A stretch of 64,000 nucleotides of DNA from Strongylocentrotus droebachiensis (lineage: Eukaryota; Echinodermata; Echinoidea; Camarodonta; Strongylocentrotidae): the NCBI GenBank assembly GCA_035222895.1, contig JAVYIG010005387.1, positions 58,501 to 122,500 of the forward strand. The letters run 5' to 3'. The position numbers were made by a program, and so were the translations under genes. Below are positions 45,547 through 56,140 of this stretch, in pieces; within the stretch, counting starts at the first letter, position 1, and each line of letters opens with the position of its first letter. Below the pieces are notes generated by a model. That model did not search any database. It was not told the origin of the DNA and worked only from the letters and a program-made list of their open reading frames with translations.

Positions 45547-47966
45547 AGGGGGAGCATCGCGATGAGAACTGGCGAAGAACTATGGTAAAATGAGTAGAAT
45601 ACCGACTTGTTTTCTTTTATTCTTGGCAATGTTAGAGACAAATGCTCACCTACTCTGTTTATAGAATTTTGCATCCGCCACTTGACTTTGATTTCATACG
45701 TGCAAAGAATATATTAGTGGCAATTATACTACCTAGAAGTGTTAACATGTATATGAATACAATTATTGTGCGAACCTAGGCAAGCATTGCTTTCAAGTAG
45801 GTTCTTTTTTCATTTCCTGTGACCAAATCATTTTGCATTAAAATGACCAAAAACAATGTCAAAGATATTTCAATGCTCACTTTTGTTATATTATTACGTT
45901 TATTATTGTTTGTCATTGTTTATATTATGTGAAAAGATATGAAAAAAGTCGCTCTGTATAGAGCTACTACTACTACCAATACATTGAAAACAAAAAGGGA
46001 GGTGGGGGCCGGGGGGGGGGGGGGGGCCTGAAAATATAAGGCAAACTGTTTTGCTTAAAAGTGGTTAGGAGACTATTGGTACTCCGAAATCGAACACTAC
46101 TGAGATATTTTAATTATGAGTGCAAGTCAGACAAAAAGCTTCAATTTTTCTATCCTGAAAGACAAATATTTAACTGTTTAAATCACTTCATCTTGACATT
46201 GTGTTTATGTGTGATTGTTAGAGATTTCGCAAAAGGGAGGTCACGTGTTATCCCTTTTGAACATGAAGTGACACATATTTTTGCTTGTTTTAAGATATTT
46301 TCGGAAATTCTTTTGACAAAATTTAGTTCAACAGAGGTAAAGACCGATCGATATTAAGCAGTCAATATAACTGAGAGAGAAATAAGAATGATATACCTAC
46401 CTGGTAAACCGGTTCCAATTATCACAGTAAGCACGATTGGGTAGTAGACCCTGATCTAGAAAACAGATTGAACAAAAACTTAACAATTCAATACGACAAA
46501 ATAATATTCCGAACCCAAACAATACATTGCCCCAGAAGCCATTCATAATTGTCATTATTTACTTTAAATCTTTTTATTTTTATTTATTGAGATTATAATC
46601 AATACTCATGTATTTTACTTTCTTTCTGTATATATCCTTCCTGCACGTCGTTACTGCTCAAATATAGGGATATAGGCTTAACTTAGACAAAACTATAAAT
46701 TCAAATCTAGATTTTCGGGGAGAGGCGATGTAGGGAAACCGTACATAGAGCCGTGTGTTATACAAAGACTGGACAAATAGATAAATACATGCTGAAATAT
46801 TGAATCAATGAACAAGAATTTGTAATGGTTATTTTGATGAACAACTTTGTTATCAAACATTTAATTCAATTAAAAAAGACGCTGATATTTAAATTTGTTG
46901 ATTAAAACAAGAAGACCTCCCTTTCATCTCCTTGAAATAACATTCTGCCCAAAATATCGGTTATTTGGAAACTGTTCTGATGACAATATTGCTTCACAGT
47001 CAATACCATACACTTATTGCCTCTACCCTGGACAAACAGTGATATCCAATAATCTAACCCTAACCCTATCCTAACCTTTAACCTAATCGCAACCCTAACC
47101 CTAGCCCTATATCTCGGACGCATCAAAGGCTTCCTCACGAAAATACGTACACTGAACAGACGCATCCTGACTTCAAGGATTAAGAATACCGAGTGAAGTA
47201 CTAATACAATTAATCGACGAAATCTAAGAGATTGTGTCTATTTGTGTGGGCGTGTGCGAATGTGTGTTTGAGACGCCAGCAACAACAAAAAGTGAGAAAA
47301 AAAGAAGAAGAAGAAAAAAAAATAATAATCGTGATTTTTTTTTCATAAAAAAGTAGAATATTTATGTTCACTTTAGCCTATTGGCACCTGATTGAATTGT
47401 TCCACTTATTGGAAAGCCATTACATTTTATTGAGCAAAAGAAGAACAAAAAAATAATAGTGATTTTCTTTTCATAAAAAAAAGAAAAAAAATGTAGAATA
47501 TTTATGTTCACTTTAGCCTATTGGCACTTGATTGAATTGTTCCATTTATTGGAAAGCCATTAAATTTTATTGAGCAAAAGAAGAAAAAATATAATAATCG
47601 TGTTTTTCTTTTCATAAAAAAGGTAGAATATTTATGTTCACTTTAGCCTATTGGCACTTGATTGAATTGTTCCATTTATTGGAAAGCCATTACATTTTAT
47701 TGAGCAAGAGTTCAGGGACGGAAGTAATGAGACAATTAATGCATGGAGATATCTCCATGATTAATGGAACAAGTTACGACTGTTTTCATGTTCCCATAGA
47801 AATAAAAGTTCACCTCTTTTGAAACGCTCGTTCCATTTTGATCCATAAAGTACAAAACAAGGGGCGTGCAACATACTGGCTCCATCACGGTGCTGAATTC
47901 GTCGCTGACATTAAACTTAACTGCGTTGGCCTTTTCTTCTGATAAATCAAATCTAGTGTAATCGAT
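42913..47966 (-). CDS. Secreted/membrane protein with C-terminal FAMeT-like domain (5' incomplete)
   Basis: Five exons join with consistent phases: 47814-47966 (0-0), 46401-46455 (0-1), 44764-44883 (1-1), 43757-43960 (1-1) and 42913-43181 (to stop), giving 266 visible residues. Order: an unrecognised beta-rich segment, a Pro/Thr linker (PYETQPSTVPPTASTPP), then a domain of about 160 residues. The latter has Y-x-I-Y-I-G-G early and PFMTYTDPHPLTIRHVAI late, the pattern of the farnesoic acid O-methyltransferase-like domain (Pfam Methyltransf_FA). That family has no proven methyltransferase role in most proteins and often occurs in extracellular multi-domain proteins. The 5' end is not found: a stop lies just before the first visible exon, so an upstream exon must exist. 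Confidence 0.75.
43757..43960 (-). CDS. FAMeT domain, first half
   Basis: Encodes GDIHLRTTQCNRVGKRYPFE through GTTFIALAERSTYHSFNRAD and EPLYSI. Acceptor TTTCTTTAG, donor GTAAGA. It joins to YIGG in the next exon. Confidence 0.85.
44335..44600 (-). repeat. LINE-tail-like repeat in FAMeT gene intron
   Basis: Read on the minus strand it contains gaccaactgatgttgaatgg and ctaccccgtacgaataaata, followed by an ataaa-rich tail. This is the form of an invertebrate LINE 3' end. No coding part remains. Confidence 0.5.
44764..44883 (-). CDS. FAMeT gene exon (Pro/Thr-rich linker)
   Basis: Encodes TEKPHPYETQPSTVPPTAST and DRDCHGSLARSGNFT. Acceptor TTTTTTCAG, donor GTAATC. The linker is likely O-glycosylated (inference from Thr/Pro content). 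Confidence 0.8.
45478..45536. repeat. (GA)n microsatellite
   Basis: About 28 uninterrupted GA units followed by a G run, in a FAMeT-gene intron. Confidence 0.95.
46401..46455 (-). CDS. FAMeT gene exon (hydrophobic)
   Basis: Encodes IRVYYPIVLTVIIGTGLP between acceptor TTTTCTAG and donor GTAGGT. Hydrophobic: it could be a beta strand pair or, if translation started nearby, part of a signal-anchor. Phase matches both neighbours. Confidence 0.65.
47054..47110. repeat. Degenerate telomere-like (CCCTAA)n tract
   Basis: Several CCCTAA/CTAACC units (taaccctaaccctatcctaa, aaccctaaccctagccctat) with errors, in the intron between two FAMeT-gene exons. It is too short and imperfect to be a telomere; an interstitial telomeric repeat is the best name. 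Confidence 0.75.
47321..47710. repeat. Three-copy tandem repeat (about 130 bp)
   Basis: The block tagaatatttatgttcactt...tattggaaagccatta occurs three times, starting near 47350, 47490 and 47625, separated by A-rich spacers. Copies are nearly identical. It lies 3' of the first visible FAMeT exon, within its intron. Confidence 0.9.
47814..47966 (-). CDS. FAMeT gene, first visible exon
   Basis: 51 codons: IDYTRFDLSEEKANAVKFNV, CCTPLVLYFMDQNGTSVSKE. Donor GAG/GTGAAC is good; acceptor CTAAG has a weak pyrimidine tract. The frame would otherwise stop at 47742. Two cysteines and one N-x-T suggest an extracellular fold. The family is not recognised. Confidence 0.6.
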
Positions 47967-48017
47967 CTTAGATTGTCAGCATGAAATACACACAAACACA
48001 CACAAACACACGCACAC

Positions 48018-48314
48018 CAGACGCGTACGCAGGGGGGGAACCCCCCTTTAACTTTTTGTATGTGTTTTTTTTTAGCAACCCCCCCCCCCCCTTGTTAAAA
48101 ATAAAATTTAAATTTTTTTTAAAAATTTGTGGTAATGCGCGACGCAAAAAGCTGACCTTACCCCCCCCCCCCCCCCCCCCCCCCCTCAACGAAACGAAAC
48201 GAAATATCGATCGGCCAAATTTTCAAATTTGAGACACACACACACAAAAAAAATGTGTTCTTACCGTTCATTAACCCCCCCCCCCCCCTCGAAAAAGTCC
48301 TGCGTACGTGCCTG
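48018..48314. mobile_element. hAT-like MITE with perfect 8-bp target duplication
   Basis: Ends CAGACGCGTACGCAGG and CCTGCGTACGTGCCTG are inverted. The 8-bp acgcacac occurs exactly on both sides (48010-48017 and 48315-48322). The element inserted into an (AC)n tract, splitting it. Its interior has poly(C) runs and no coding capacity. Confidence 0.9.
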
Positions 48315-48357
<43 letters not shown>

Positions 48358-48677
48358 CACACACGAACACACGCGCGCGCGCACACATATACAAACTCTC
48401 CCTATCTATCTTTCTCTTTCTCCGTTTCTCTCTCTCTTTCTCTCTCTCTCCTTCTCTCCACTCTCCCCTCTTTCCCCCTCTGCGCTCCCTCATCCCTGTA
48501 TCTCCCTCTCTTTTTTCTTTCTCTCTTCCTCCCCCTGCTTTCTATCTATCTCTCTCTCTCTGTCTATCTCTCTTTCTCTCTCTCTCTCCTTCTCTCCACT
48601 CTTCCCCCCTCTGCGCTCCCTCATCCCTTTATCTCCCTGTCTTTTTTCTTTCTCTCTCCCCCCCCCCTGCTTTCTCC

Positions 48678-48716
<39 letters not shown>

Positions 48717-48720
48717 TCAC
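48315..48720. repeat. (CA)n and (CT)n microsatellites
   Basis: CA/CG dinucleotide run at 48316-48385, then CT-rich repeats with two copies of a ctccactcttcccc...ttttttctttctctc unit of about 160 bp. The related CT tract at 59045-59335 precedes the same ttaagaattatatgaagtga sequence. Confidence 0.9.
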
Positions 48721-49138
48721 TCGCTATTAAGAATTATATGAAGTGACACAGAGTTGACTTTTGGTCATATTGCGGAAAGCGTTTATTTTCGATTTTCGTT
48801 GTTTAGCAAATTTACGTTTGCAGCGTAACGTAAGAACAAAAGTATATAGATATTCATCATGAAACATAGATATCAGAAAGTGAATGCAGTAATGAAACAA
48901 AGCACTGACGAAAGTCGTAAAAGCAACTAACACGATGAAGCTACTTAAAGATAAACTTGAGTTCTGGTAAAAAAAGAAATGAATTCTCACAGAATCTAAC
49001 GAAACTTACACTAAATGTTCAAGATTACAAATAAATGTCATGTGCCAAACAATTGTGGAAGAAAATGTATACTGGCTGAGTAATGAGCATAGAAAGATAA
49101 GGAAATCAGGTTAGTACTAGCCCCGACACCATGTGTGT

Positions 49139-49331
49139 TGTCCCATACACATCTTTCTGTGTAAGTGATTGTAACTTTACCAAGACTCTGCCAAATTTAT
49201 GATGATTTTGATGACTCCAGAACCTTGCATTACACACCATTACTTACATACTATATGATCAACTTTTCTGATCTATTCCACACATTTTCTTTCACAATGC
49301 AATCGCCTTACCAGAACTCAAGTTTATCTTT
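49139..49331. repeat. Truncated relative of TTAA MITE family 2
   Basis: Shares catctttctgtgta, ccagaaccttgca and ttctttcacaatgcaatcgc with 8706-8860 in the same order. It ends near tttatctttaa. Confidence 0.7.
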
Positions 49332-49850
49332 AATACAGATTTCGTTAAACCAATTTAAAGAACTCAGAAAATATACGAATTTTAATAATTCAGCTACCTG
49401 AAACTAAAATCGGCAAAATTAACCTATATTCCTACAACATTCTGAGAAACATAACATTAGTTTTTGTTTTAATTGTTATTTAAAGAAAAACAGTGCAGTA
49501 TTAGAATAATAAGAAGAAATTATGCAAACAAGAACTTAAAGAGCTACCTCTAAATCAGTCGAAAATATAATTCAATAACAATTTTTCATAATCAAATAAT
49601 TGCACAAAAATAAAGCAGTAGCGAAAAATACATGTATTGTATGTTACGTACTTGTGGACAGTTAAGAACAAAAATGATTTTTACAGTTTGAAGAAATTAG
49701 AATATTATCCAAATATTTGTTAATGAGATACATATACCAATTTCACACAAAATTAAACATAAACAGAATAATTATAAGATAGTATGCAAACAAGAACATA
49801 AGGACCTATCTCTAAATCACTCGAAAATATTATTCAATTATACGTTTTCA

Positions 49851-50389
49851 TTAAAGGTACTATGTCCCATTTGCAGGCCCAAAAAATGAAAAAGTTAAAT
49901 TCCAACTGCATTTGAAAGATAATACTAATTTAGAACTTCCCTTAAAAAGGTGGGGCTTGAAAATGTCTTCAAGTGGGAAAATAATGACTATTAGTTGTCA
50001 AATCGACTTTAGGGCTATAGAGCCCAAAATTAATAGTCTTGATTTTCAGACAATTGTACCAAATGGTCATACGTTTTATGCTGCGCAAAGATTCAATCAG
50101 TTTAATCTTGGCCATCACAAGAAGTGGGTTATGGATGTAGACAAATGCTCATGTACCCTTTACAACTCTTTTCATGTATGTTATTACCAAAGAAGAAAAA
50201 AAGCCAGTCAGTCACTCAATAGTGTCTGGCAGTGAAGTCTAGCAAGTAAACGGGTTCCTTGCATAACTTGAATATTAGGACACTGCTAACGTTTAAATTT
50301 CACAGATAGGACATACATGACATATTTATAATTCCTGCAAAGTTCTACAGAATTTGAGGTTGGCTGCAAAAGGGACATAGTACCTTTAA
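49851..50389. mobile_element. TTAA-flanked MITE, family 3
   Basis: TTAA at 49851-49854 and 50386-50389. Terminal inverted repeats are AGGTACTATGTCCC and the complement of the same 14-mer. A 107-codon frame (49912-50235) lies inside but shows no recognisable domain and is probably chance. Confidence 0.85.
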
Positions 50390-52378
50390 CAAATAATTGC
50401 AAAGAATGAAAGCAGTAGTAAAAAATACAAGTATTGTAATTGTGGACAGTTGAAAACAAAATCAGTGTTACAGTTTAAAGAAATTAGAAAATTATTAAAA
50501 TATTTTTTAATGAGATACATATACCGATTTCACACAAAATAAAACATATGGTGAAAACATAACATGCTTTGCATATTTCATAATATTAGACAGTTTATAA
50601 TGAAAGGATCAAAGAATCAGCAAACGTTTAAAGATAAATTTCTTTCTCTCCTTTAATACTAATAGGACGCTACGCCTTTATACACTGCGTACTACAATGT
50701 CATTCTGAGTATACATTAAATAATAAATACTTGTGTTTTATCCAACAAACATGTAATATTCTAACCTGGGTTCAAGAGGATAACTTTTAAGAAAGCAAAG
50801 TATGTAATGAAATAGAGAATTATTGGTTAAAAGCATAGGCTACATGATAATAGTATTACGTAGGAAAAAATGGAAATTAGCTCTCCTAAGATATACAGAT
50901 GCATACTGAGTATGCTCTCCTAAGTTATACAGCCAAACAAACACATGCCCCCCCCCCCCCCCCATGCATGAAGTGACAATCCCTTTATGTACAACGGTGC
51001 GGGTCATACATATCGTTCCTGTTGCAACAAAGCAAACATGAAAGCATAGAGCCATAATAAAGAATGTCCTTCTATATGATTCTTTATAATAAATATAGGA
51101 TTTTAACTCCACCTTTTTCATTCAAATTCACCATCATGCACTTGCATGTCATTCTGAGAATCCCGAAACGTGCAAGCGTTAAAGTTAATAGTCATCTGCC
51201 ATTTAAATTGATCAATGATTATTCAAAAGCAACAGCTGTCCTTTCAGGTTCGTCAGATTTTCTTCAAATTCGTCTTACCTGACCGTCTGCTGCAGAATTT
51301 AATGATAAAATTCGTCTTTGTGCTATCAATCTTAACAGAGATTCATTCAAATTCGTCGCTTAGACAAGCTATTGAACTAGGATTATCCTTAAGGCAAGGT
51401 AGACACTCTTTTCAAGATATACTGTAGGTTCTCGTACTCTCTCTAAAAAATCGAGTGATCACTGACGTGACAATGTAATGGAAATAGAGTGAACATTAAC
51501 TCTTTTCTTCTTTATTAGAGAACACTAAAAATCAATCGATATTCGCTCCTAAACAAGTGATCACTGACGTGACTCCCGGCGGAGTGAAAATAGAGTGAAC
51601 ATTAACTCTTTTCTTCTTAGAGAGCGTATAGAAGTTGAATAAAGATATAAGAACAAAGTAAAGCACATATATTTAATTGCCTATAGTGTACAGATCAATC
51701 AATCTTAATATGTCAAATTTCAAGACGAGAAGTCGTCGATTTTCTTTTCATATGGAATTTTTCGATATACCTAAGCCGATTTTACTCTTTCTTTTTCCTT
51801 GCATGAAATCGATCTTATTCTTGTGAAAATAAAAAGCCCTTGAATTGGTGGCTTGGTGCCCACACAGGCCACACTAGTCGTCGTTGATTAAATAAGTTGT
51901 TATTGTTGCTCATTCATAAACATGATCAGAGCTGGAGCAATCAAAGCATATAACCAAAATAATTAAGAATAGAAATAAAGAGATAAAGAACTCGATTGAA
52001 TGATTCTGACGGTGACGAAAATGAAAATTCATAGATCTTATTTACCTTCTTAAAATAACACAGAAATCATGTTTCATGTAGAAATGAAGAGACAAAGCGA
52101 ATCCAAATTTGATATCCATAAAGGAAACGAACGACTTGACAAAATCAATGACACTTTAAAGGGACTTGGTAACATTGTAATTACATAATTTTAGCCTCTC
52201 GTGGTTTGCCTCTGACGTTTCACTTTAGCAGTTTTACATCGGGTGTTTTTACCTCTAATATCATATCCTCTGCCATTTCCCTGCTGACAGTTTATCTCTG
52301 ACATTAATATCTCTCATAAATTATGTTTAATTCTGACAGTTTTACTGTATAGGATATTCCACGATTTGGCCATATTTC
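50390..52378. other. Duplicated non-coding DNA, no gene supported
   Basis: Stretches recur at 59.6-60.9 kb (aacatatg...aaac, gtatacactgcgta, ctgaccgtctgctgcagaat) and near 55.03-55.17 kb (ttgcatgaaatcga, gctcattcataaacatgat). A further internal repeat: aagtgatcactgacgtgac-like words with agagtgaacattaactcttt occur twice (51455-51515 and 51555-51615). Confidence 0.5.
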
Positions 52379-53230
52379 TTAGAAATAAAGAGGAGCAAAG
52401 CATGAAAACAGACTTAGACAGACACAAAAGATAAAGAGGCCGATCCAGCCAATGGCGTGATTCGCCGACACTGACCTATTGGAATGAATCAATTTAAGGA
52501 GAAGCGTAGGTGTTTGTGTCATAGTTACTGGGCTGGAGAATGAGGAAAAGGCAATGTGTTCTATTGGGACATTAGGACAAGGATCTGTAATATCGTGATT
52601 GATACCACGGACTAGGTCCCATGCCCAGTCTTTGCATTCACACATGTTTTGTTTCTTTCCTAATATGGAAGAACAACAGTACACAGGATCTTCTACTAAT
52701 TTAGCCAAAACAACCTGACTTAATATCAAGCCGTTTTCTTCAGCTGCGGTTAAAGGGGGCATTCGTATGCCACTTTGAAAACATTCAATTTGTCCTGATA
52801 GACTTCCCGCTGGAGCTCTGCAGTGCAGTTTGATCCATTCTCCGTTGTACTCCATCGATTCACATGATACGCAACCTGGTGGATATTTAACATTCAACCA
52901 AACCCTTGTATAATCAATCATGTTACCATCCTTGTATGCTGTAAGGATGTAAGTACCCATATCATCTCTTGAAACAGGGTCGATTGTAAGACGCAGGATG
53001 CATTCACCACTTTCAGTAGCATTATCATTTGATATTTGATGATTTGGGTTTTGGCTCAAGTTTGGATCAGCTGAATTGTAAAAAGGGACTCTGTTGCTGA
53101 GTTGAAGTGTAAATTCTGTACTCTCGCGTGGATACGAGAAACCAAGCTTGACCCTTTCTCCTTCTATGACCTCCAATGCGTTAGACCTGCATATGGCGAA
53201 CAATATCACAACAATCGTAACAAGGCCCAT
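52379..53230 (-). CDS. Single-exon Ig-like secreted or membrane-anchored protein
   Basis: 283 codons, intact. Residues 1-18 form a signal peptide ending CRSNA. Residues about 19-115 form a V-like Ig domain with the D-x-G-x-Y corner (D90-Y94: DMGTYILTA), but the usual Cys of strands B and F are replaced (VKLGF and YIL). Residues about 118-195 are a second Cys-containing module (WIKLHC, QIEC, VYCC, MCECK). N-glycosylation sites are N70 and N251. Residues 258-283 are a hydrophobic C-terminus with no charged tail, so a GPI signal or tail-less TM anchor. Such proteins act in cell-surface recognition, but no ligand can be assigned. The intronless state could mean retrocopy or a native single-exon gene. 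Confidence 0.75.
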   Translation of the reverse strand: MGLVTIVVILFAICRSNALEVIEGERVKLGFSYPRESTEFTLQLSNRVPFYNSADPNLSQNPNHQISNDNATESGECILRLTIDPVSRDDMGTYILTAYKDGNMIDYTRVWLNVKYPPGCVSCESMEYNGEWIKLHCRAPAGSLSGQIECFQSGIRMPPLTAAEENGLILSQVVLAKLVEDPVYCCSSILGKKQNMCECKDWAWDLVRGINHDITDPCPNVPIEHIAFSSFSSPVTMTQTPTLLLKLIHSNRSVSANHAIGWIGLFIFCVCLSLFSCFAPLYF

Positions 53231-55590
53231 TCTGACCTATTAGACTTCTTTCGATTACAAATACTCTTTTTGCCAGTCTTTGAAGCTGCCCAATAAAGAT
53301 GTGCAACCGGGCTAATATGACGCAGTCAATCGAATTTTTTGCTGAAGAATGTCCACTTTCAGTTTAAGATTTTAATCCTTCCTATTTCGATAGGAACCTG
53401 AGTTTAAATTACCTTCGACCATGAAAATGATAAAAACCAATATAAAGCACTTCAAAGAATAAGCATTTATGTGAAGACTTACTCGTAACACAACACTTGT
53501 TGAATTTCAGTGAAGAAATTACTGTGGTGCAATCTACTGTTGGGTAAAACATGTACGTCGATAATCAGAATGACGAAATTCAAGTCACTACAATCGCGAA
53601 CAAGCACCTAATAAAACTTGTTTGCAATCATGAACGTAGGTCTATGAACTGATAAGGCACAAAAGAAATTTATTTGAAATCGATAGACGAAGTCTTCCAA
53701 GGTGGTGCGTTTGTCCCTTGGGATTTATGGCTTTCGTTGTACGTATCAGGTCAAAGTTCACATCAATTAGATCTTTGTCTTTAGTTCTTCCAGGTTATCC
53801 AATTGATGCAACCATCTTATATTATGTGCTCCAGATAAAAATAATTTTCACCAGCTTTTGTAATATCTTCTCAGATGCAAAACTAGTAGATGATGTTCTG
53901 AAAACAAAATCACATTAACATTCAGGCTAATTATTTTCGATATTTGAGAAGGAGAAAAGGGGCATTTTCATGATTATAAGATGAGATGATTCTGGTGATC
54001 GCACTGGTGAATTTGTTAACCATTACCTTAAGTTATGAAAAAAAATTACAAATTTGGTCCGGATTACCTTTTTTTCAAGAACAATTAAAAGGAATAATGT
54101 AAACTAAAAACTAAGACATATCACAAAGCATATCACATGAAGATGTTTTCTTCTCTGTTGCACACTATACGTGAAGGACGCAGATCTGATCACTCCAAAG
54201 CGGTTTGGATGTAATGCAGATATATAGTTTGATCTCATTTAAACATGTGATTAAGTGGTTGTTATAAATATTTATGTATGATGTTATTCGTGATTTTGTA
54301 TCTGAATAAAGATTTATTTCAACAACAACAGCAAAAAAAGAAAAAGATGTAAAATATACTTTGTTTATATTATTATTATTATTATTTATTCGGCAAAGAC
54401 AAAGAAAATAAGTGAATACAAAACAAGAGTACATTTTGAAAGAGAGTCACATGGATGCCGGGAAATGAAAAAGATTAACTTAATAACTAAAAACAGAAGT
54501 ATACAGTATACAGTAGGTTTGCGGTTCCACTCCTGACGACGGATAGTCAACCTGTTCGAAACGTCGAGCCACTCATCCTCTCCAAGCGCTATAGTTCTCC
54601 TGAGAACTATATGCCAAGAAAGATAACAAACAGTCCTTTTCAGGACTACACTCCTCCAAGAAAGATTACCGAGTCAGAGTCCTGTTCAGGACTCCTCAAA
54701 CCTCTCTCTCTCTCACACACATGGTGCAACCGAAAACCTACTGTATATCTACATCACCATGCAAGCCGACACTTACAAGCAGCATCTAAAAACAGAAGGT
54801 CTACTTTTCAGCTATCTTGTAAACAACCAAAGTGTATTATCAAAGTGCAATCCATCTGACTTTACAGAAATGTTATAAATACAATGGTGAGGTAAAACAA
54901 TTTAGGAATCACTGTGTAATCAACAATAATCATTGAATTAAGATGAAACAAAAACAAACAAAAAAGACATTAAAAATATAATTAAAATAATTAAATCGTT
55001 GATTGTCCTTGAAGATTTTCTTTTTTTTTCTTGCATGAAATCGACCTTATTCGTGTGAAAATATAAAGTCCTTGAAATGGTGGCTGGATGCCCACACTTA
55101 ACGTCGTTGATAAAATAATTGTGTGATGTTGCTCATTCATAAACATGATTAGAGCTGAAGTAATCGAGCTCAAGCTTTGGATGTGTATTTGAGTTATCTA
55201 AAAACAAATAAGGGACATATTCCCTTATTGTAAGGGGTATATTTCTGGTATCGAAAGAAATTTATCCCATTGGAAGAATGACTATTTGTTCCTGCAAAAT
55301 TGTCAACTGGTGGTCGCTATACCACTGCTAGGTAAAATAATTGTGTGTGGCGATAACAGAGGCGCCGGTTATAAGGCTGCAAATTGGGAGAGGTGGTCGC
55401 TTTCCCATTCCTAGCTACAGTGATTTTGTGATGCGGATAACAGAGATGCCGGTCATCAGATTCCTTCAAATTTTGAGTAATATGTGGAGGTTTCGAATTA
55501 CTTTGATCTTGGCGAATAGTAGAGATTATTTTTTTAATAAGCTGTGTACGTTGCCAAAATTCTATCAACGAAATATCTTTGGTGTTGAAG
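53231..55590. other. Intergenic stretch, repeat remnants only
   Basis: No exon supported. It holds a TTA microsatellite at about 54370-54390 and a Penelope-like terminal remnant (54510-54700). A segment at 55025-55165 duplicates about 51800-51945. Confidence 0.45.
54510..54700 (+). repeat. Possible Penelope-like element terminus
   Basis: Contains ctgacgacggatagtcaacc and tgttcgaaacgtcgag, wording typical of the end region after the GIY-YIG domain of Penelope-like retroelements. It is followed by short hairpins around aggact/agtcct. No coding region remains. Confidence 0.4.
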
Positions 55591-55595
55591 CTTAC

Positions 55596-55932
55596 CTGTT
55601 TTTTGCTTTTTATCTATCTGTAAGCCCCAATTTCCACAATCTGCGACGATGTAATCTGCGTGGCTATGATCGTCGATCTCAAGTTCCAAGTCGGAATCCT
55701 CGCTTTTAGGCCATTTAACATTTATTCTTATTGGTGAGGGATTTTTTACTTTAAACCTCTTTTTATCTTCTGGCACGATGATCACTTCTTCACCATCAAC
55801 GGTTACAACTACGGGCTTGGCAGCAAGATTTGTAATATCAACGTGGCGGTTATTCGTAATGACGACAGCTGAGGTAGAAGCGGTGGCAGTTACAGCAAGT
55901 CCTGTAATAACCGCTCCTATAAGTAGTGCCAT
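55596..55932 (-). CDS. Small protein with hydrophobic N-terminus, first exon (paralogue 1)
   Basis: Starts MALLIGAVITGLAVTATA, a signal peptide or anchor, then a beta-rich segment with AKPVVVTVDGEEVIIVP, KKRFKVKNPSPIRINVKWP and DDHSHADYIV. The donor CAAAAAACAG/GTAAGC at 55595 ends the exon in phase 1 after 112 codons; without splicing the frame would run to 55534. I do not recognise the family. A diverged paralogue lies at 61009-61299, and about 200 bp upstream of both starts are also alike. The proline-rich exons B-D have a phase-1 acceptor that would fit this donor, but none lies downstream of this copy in the window. Confidence 0.7.
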
Positions 55933-56140
55933 AGGTGCTTGTCAGTTACAAATTATAACGACAATGTTGAGAAAATATCAATAGAGATCAGTTTTTGTTT
56001 GGAGCAAAGAGTAAAGAGCTGTACTTTCAGAAACAATTTATACGAAAATATGATGAGCTTCAAACGACGTTGAGCTTGCTAATATATAGTTGTATTGTGA
56101 CCAACCTAAATGAGTAGCACCTTGAGCCTTGACAAACGCT
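55933..56140 (-). promoter_or_regulatory. Conserved upstream DNA of paralogue 1
   Basis: Shares with 61300-61510: gggcttcaaacgacgtt-like, ttgtattgtg, aggagcaccttgagccttga-like and aagcgcttcaa-like words in the same order. This shows common ancestry of the two promoters. The region ends at exon copy A. No core motif assigned. Confidence 0.5.

Noticed and set aside
47054..47110. True chromosome end
   Set aside because: The CCCTAA tract is short and degenerate, and genes and repeats continue on both sides.
47321..47710. CRISPR-like repeat array
   Set aside because: Long repeats in a eukaryotic intron with no short unique spacers; it is an ordinary tandem repeat.
48158..48746. Open frames of up to 163 codons over CT/CA repeats
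   Set aside because: Low-complexity translations of microsatellites, open in several frames and on both strands.
49912..50235. 107-codon plus-strand frame
   Set aside because: It lies wholly inside a TTAA-flanked MITE and shows no domain or codon signal. Chance openness of a non-autonomous element is more likely.
50840..51121. 93-codon minus-strand frame with a hydrophobic segment
   Set aside because: The duplicated copy near 60500-60720 does not keep the frame, so coding is unlikely.
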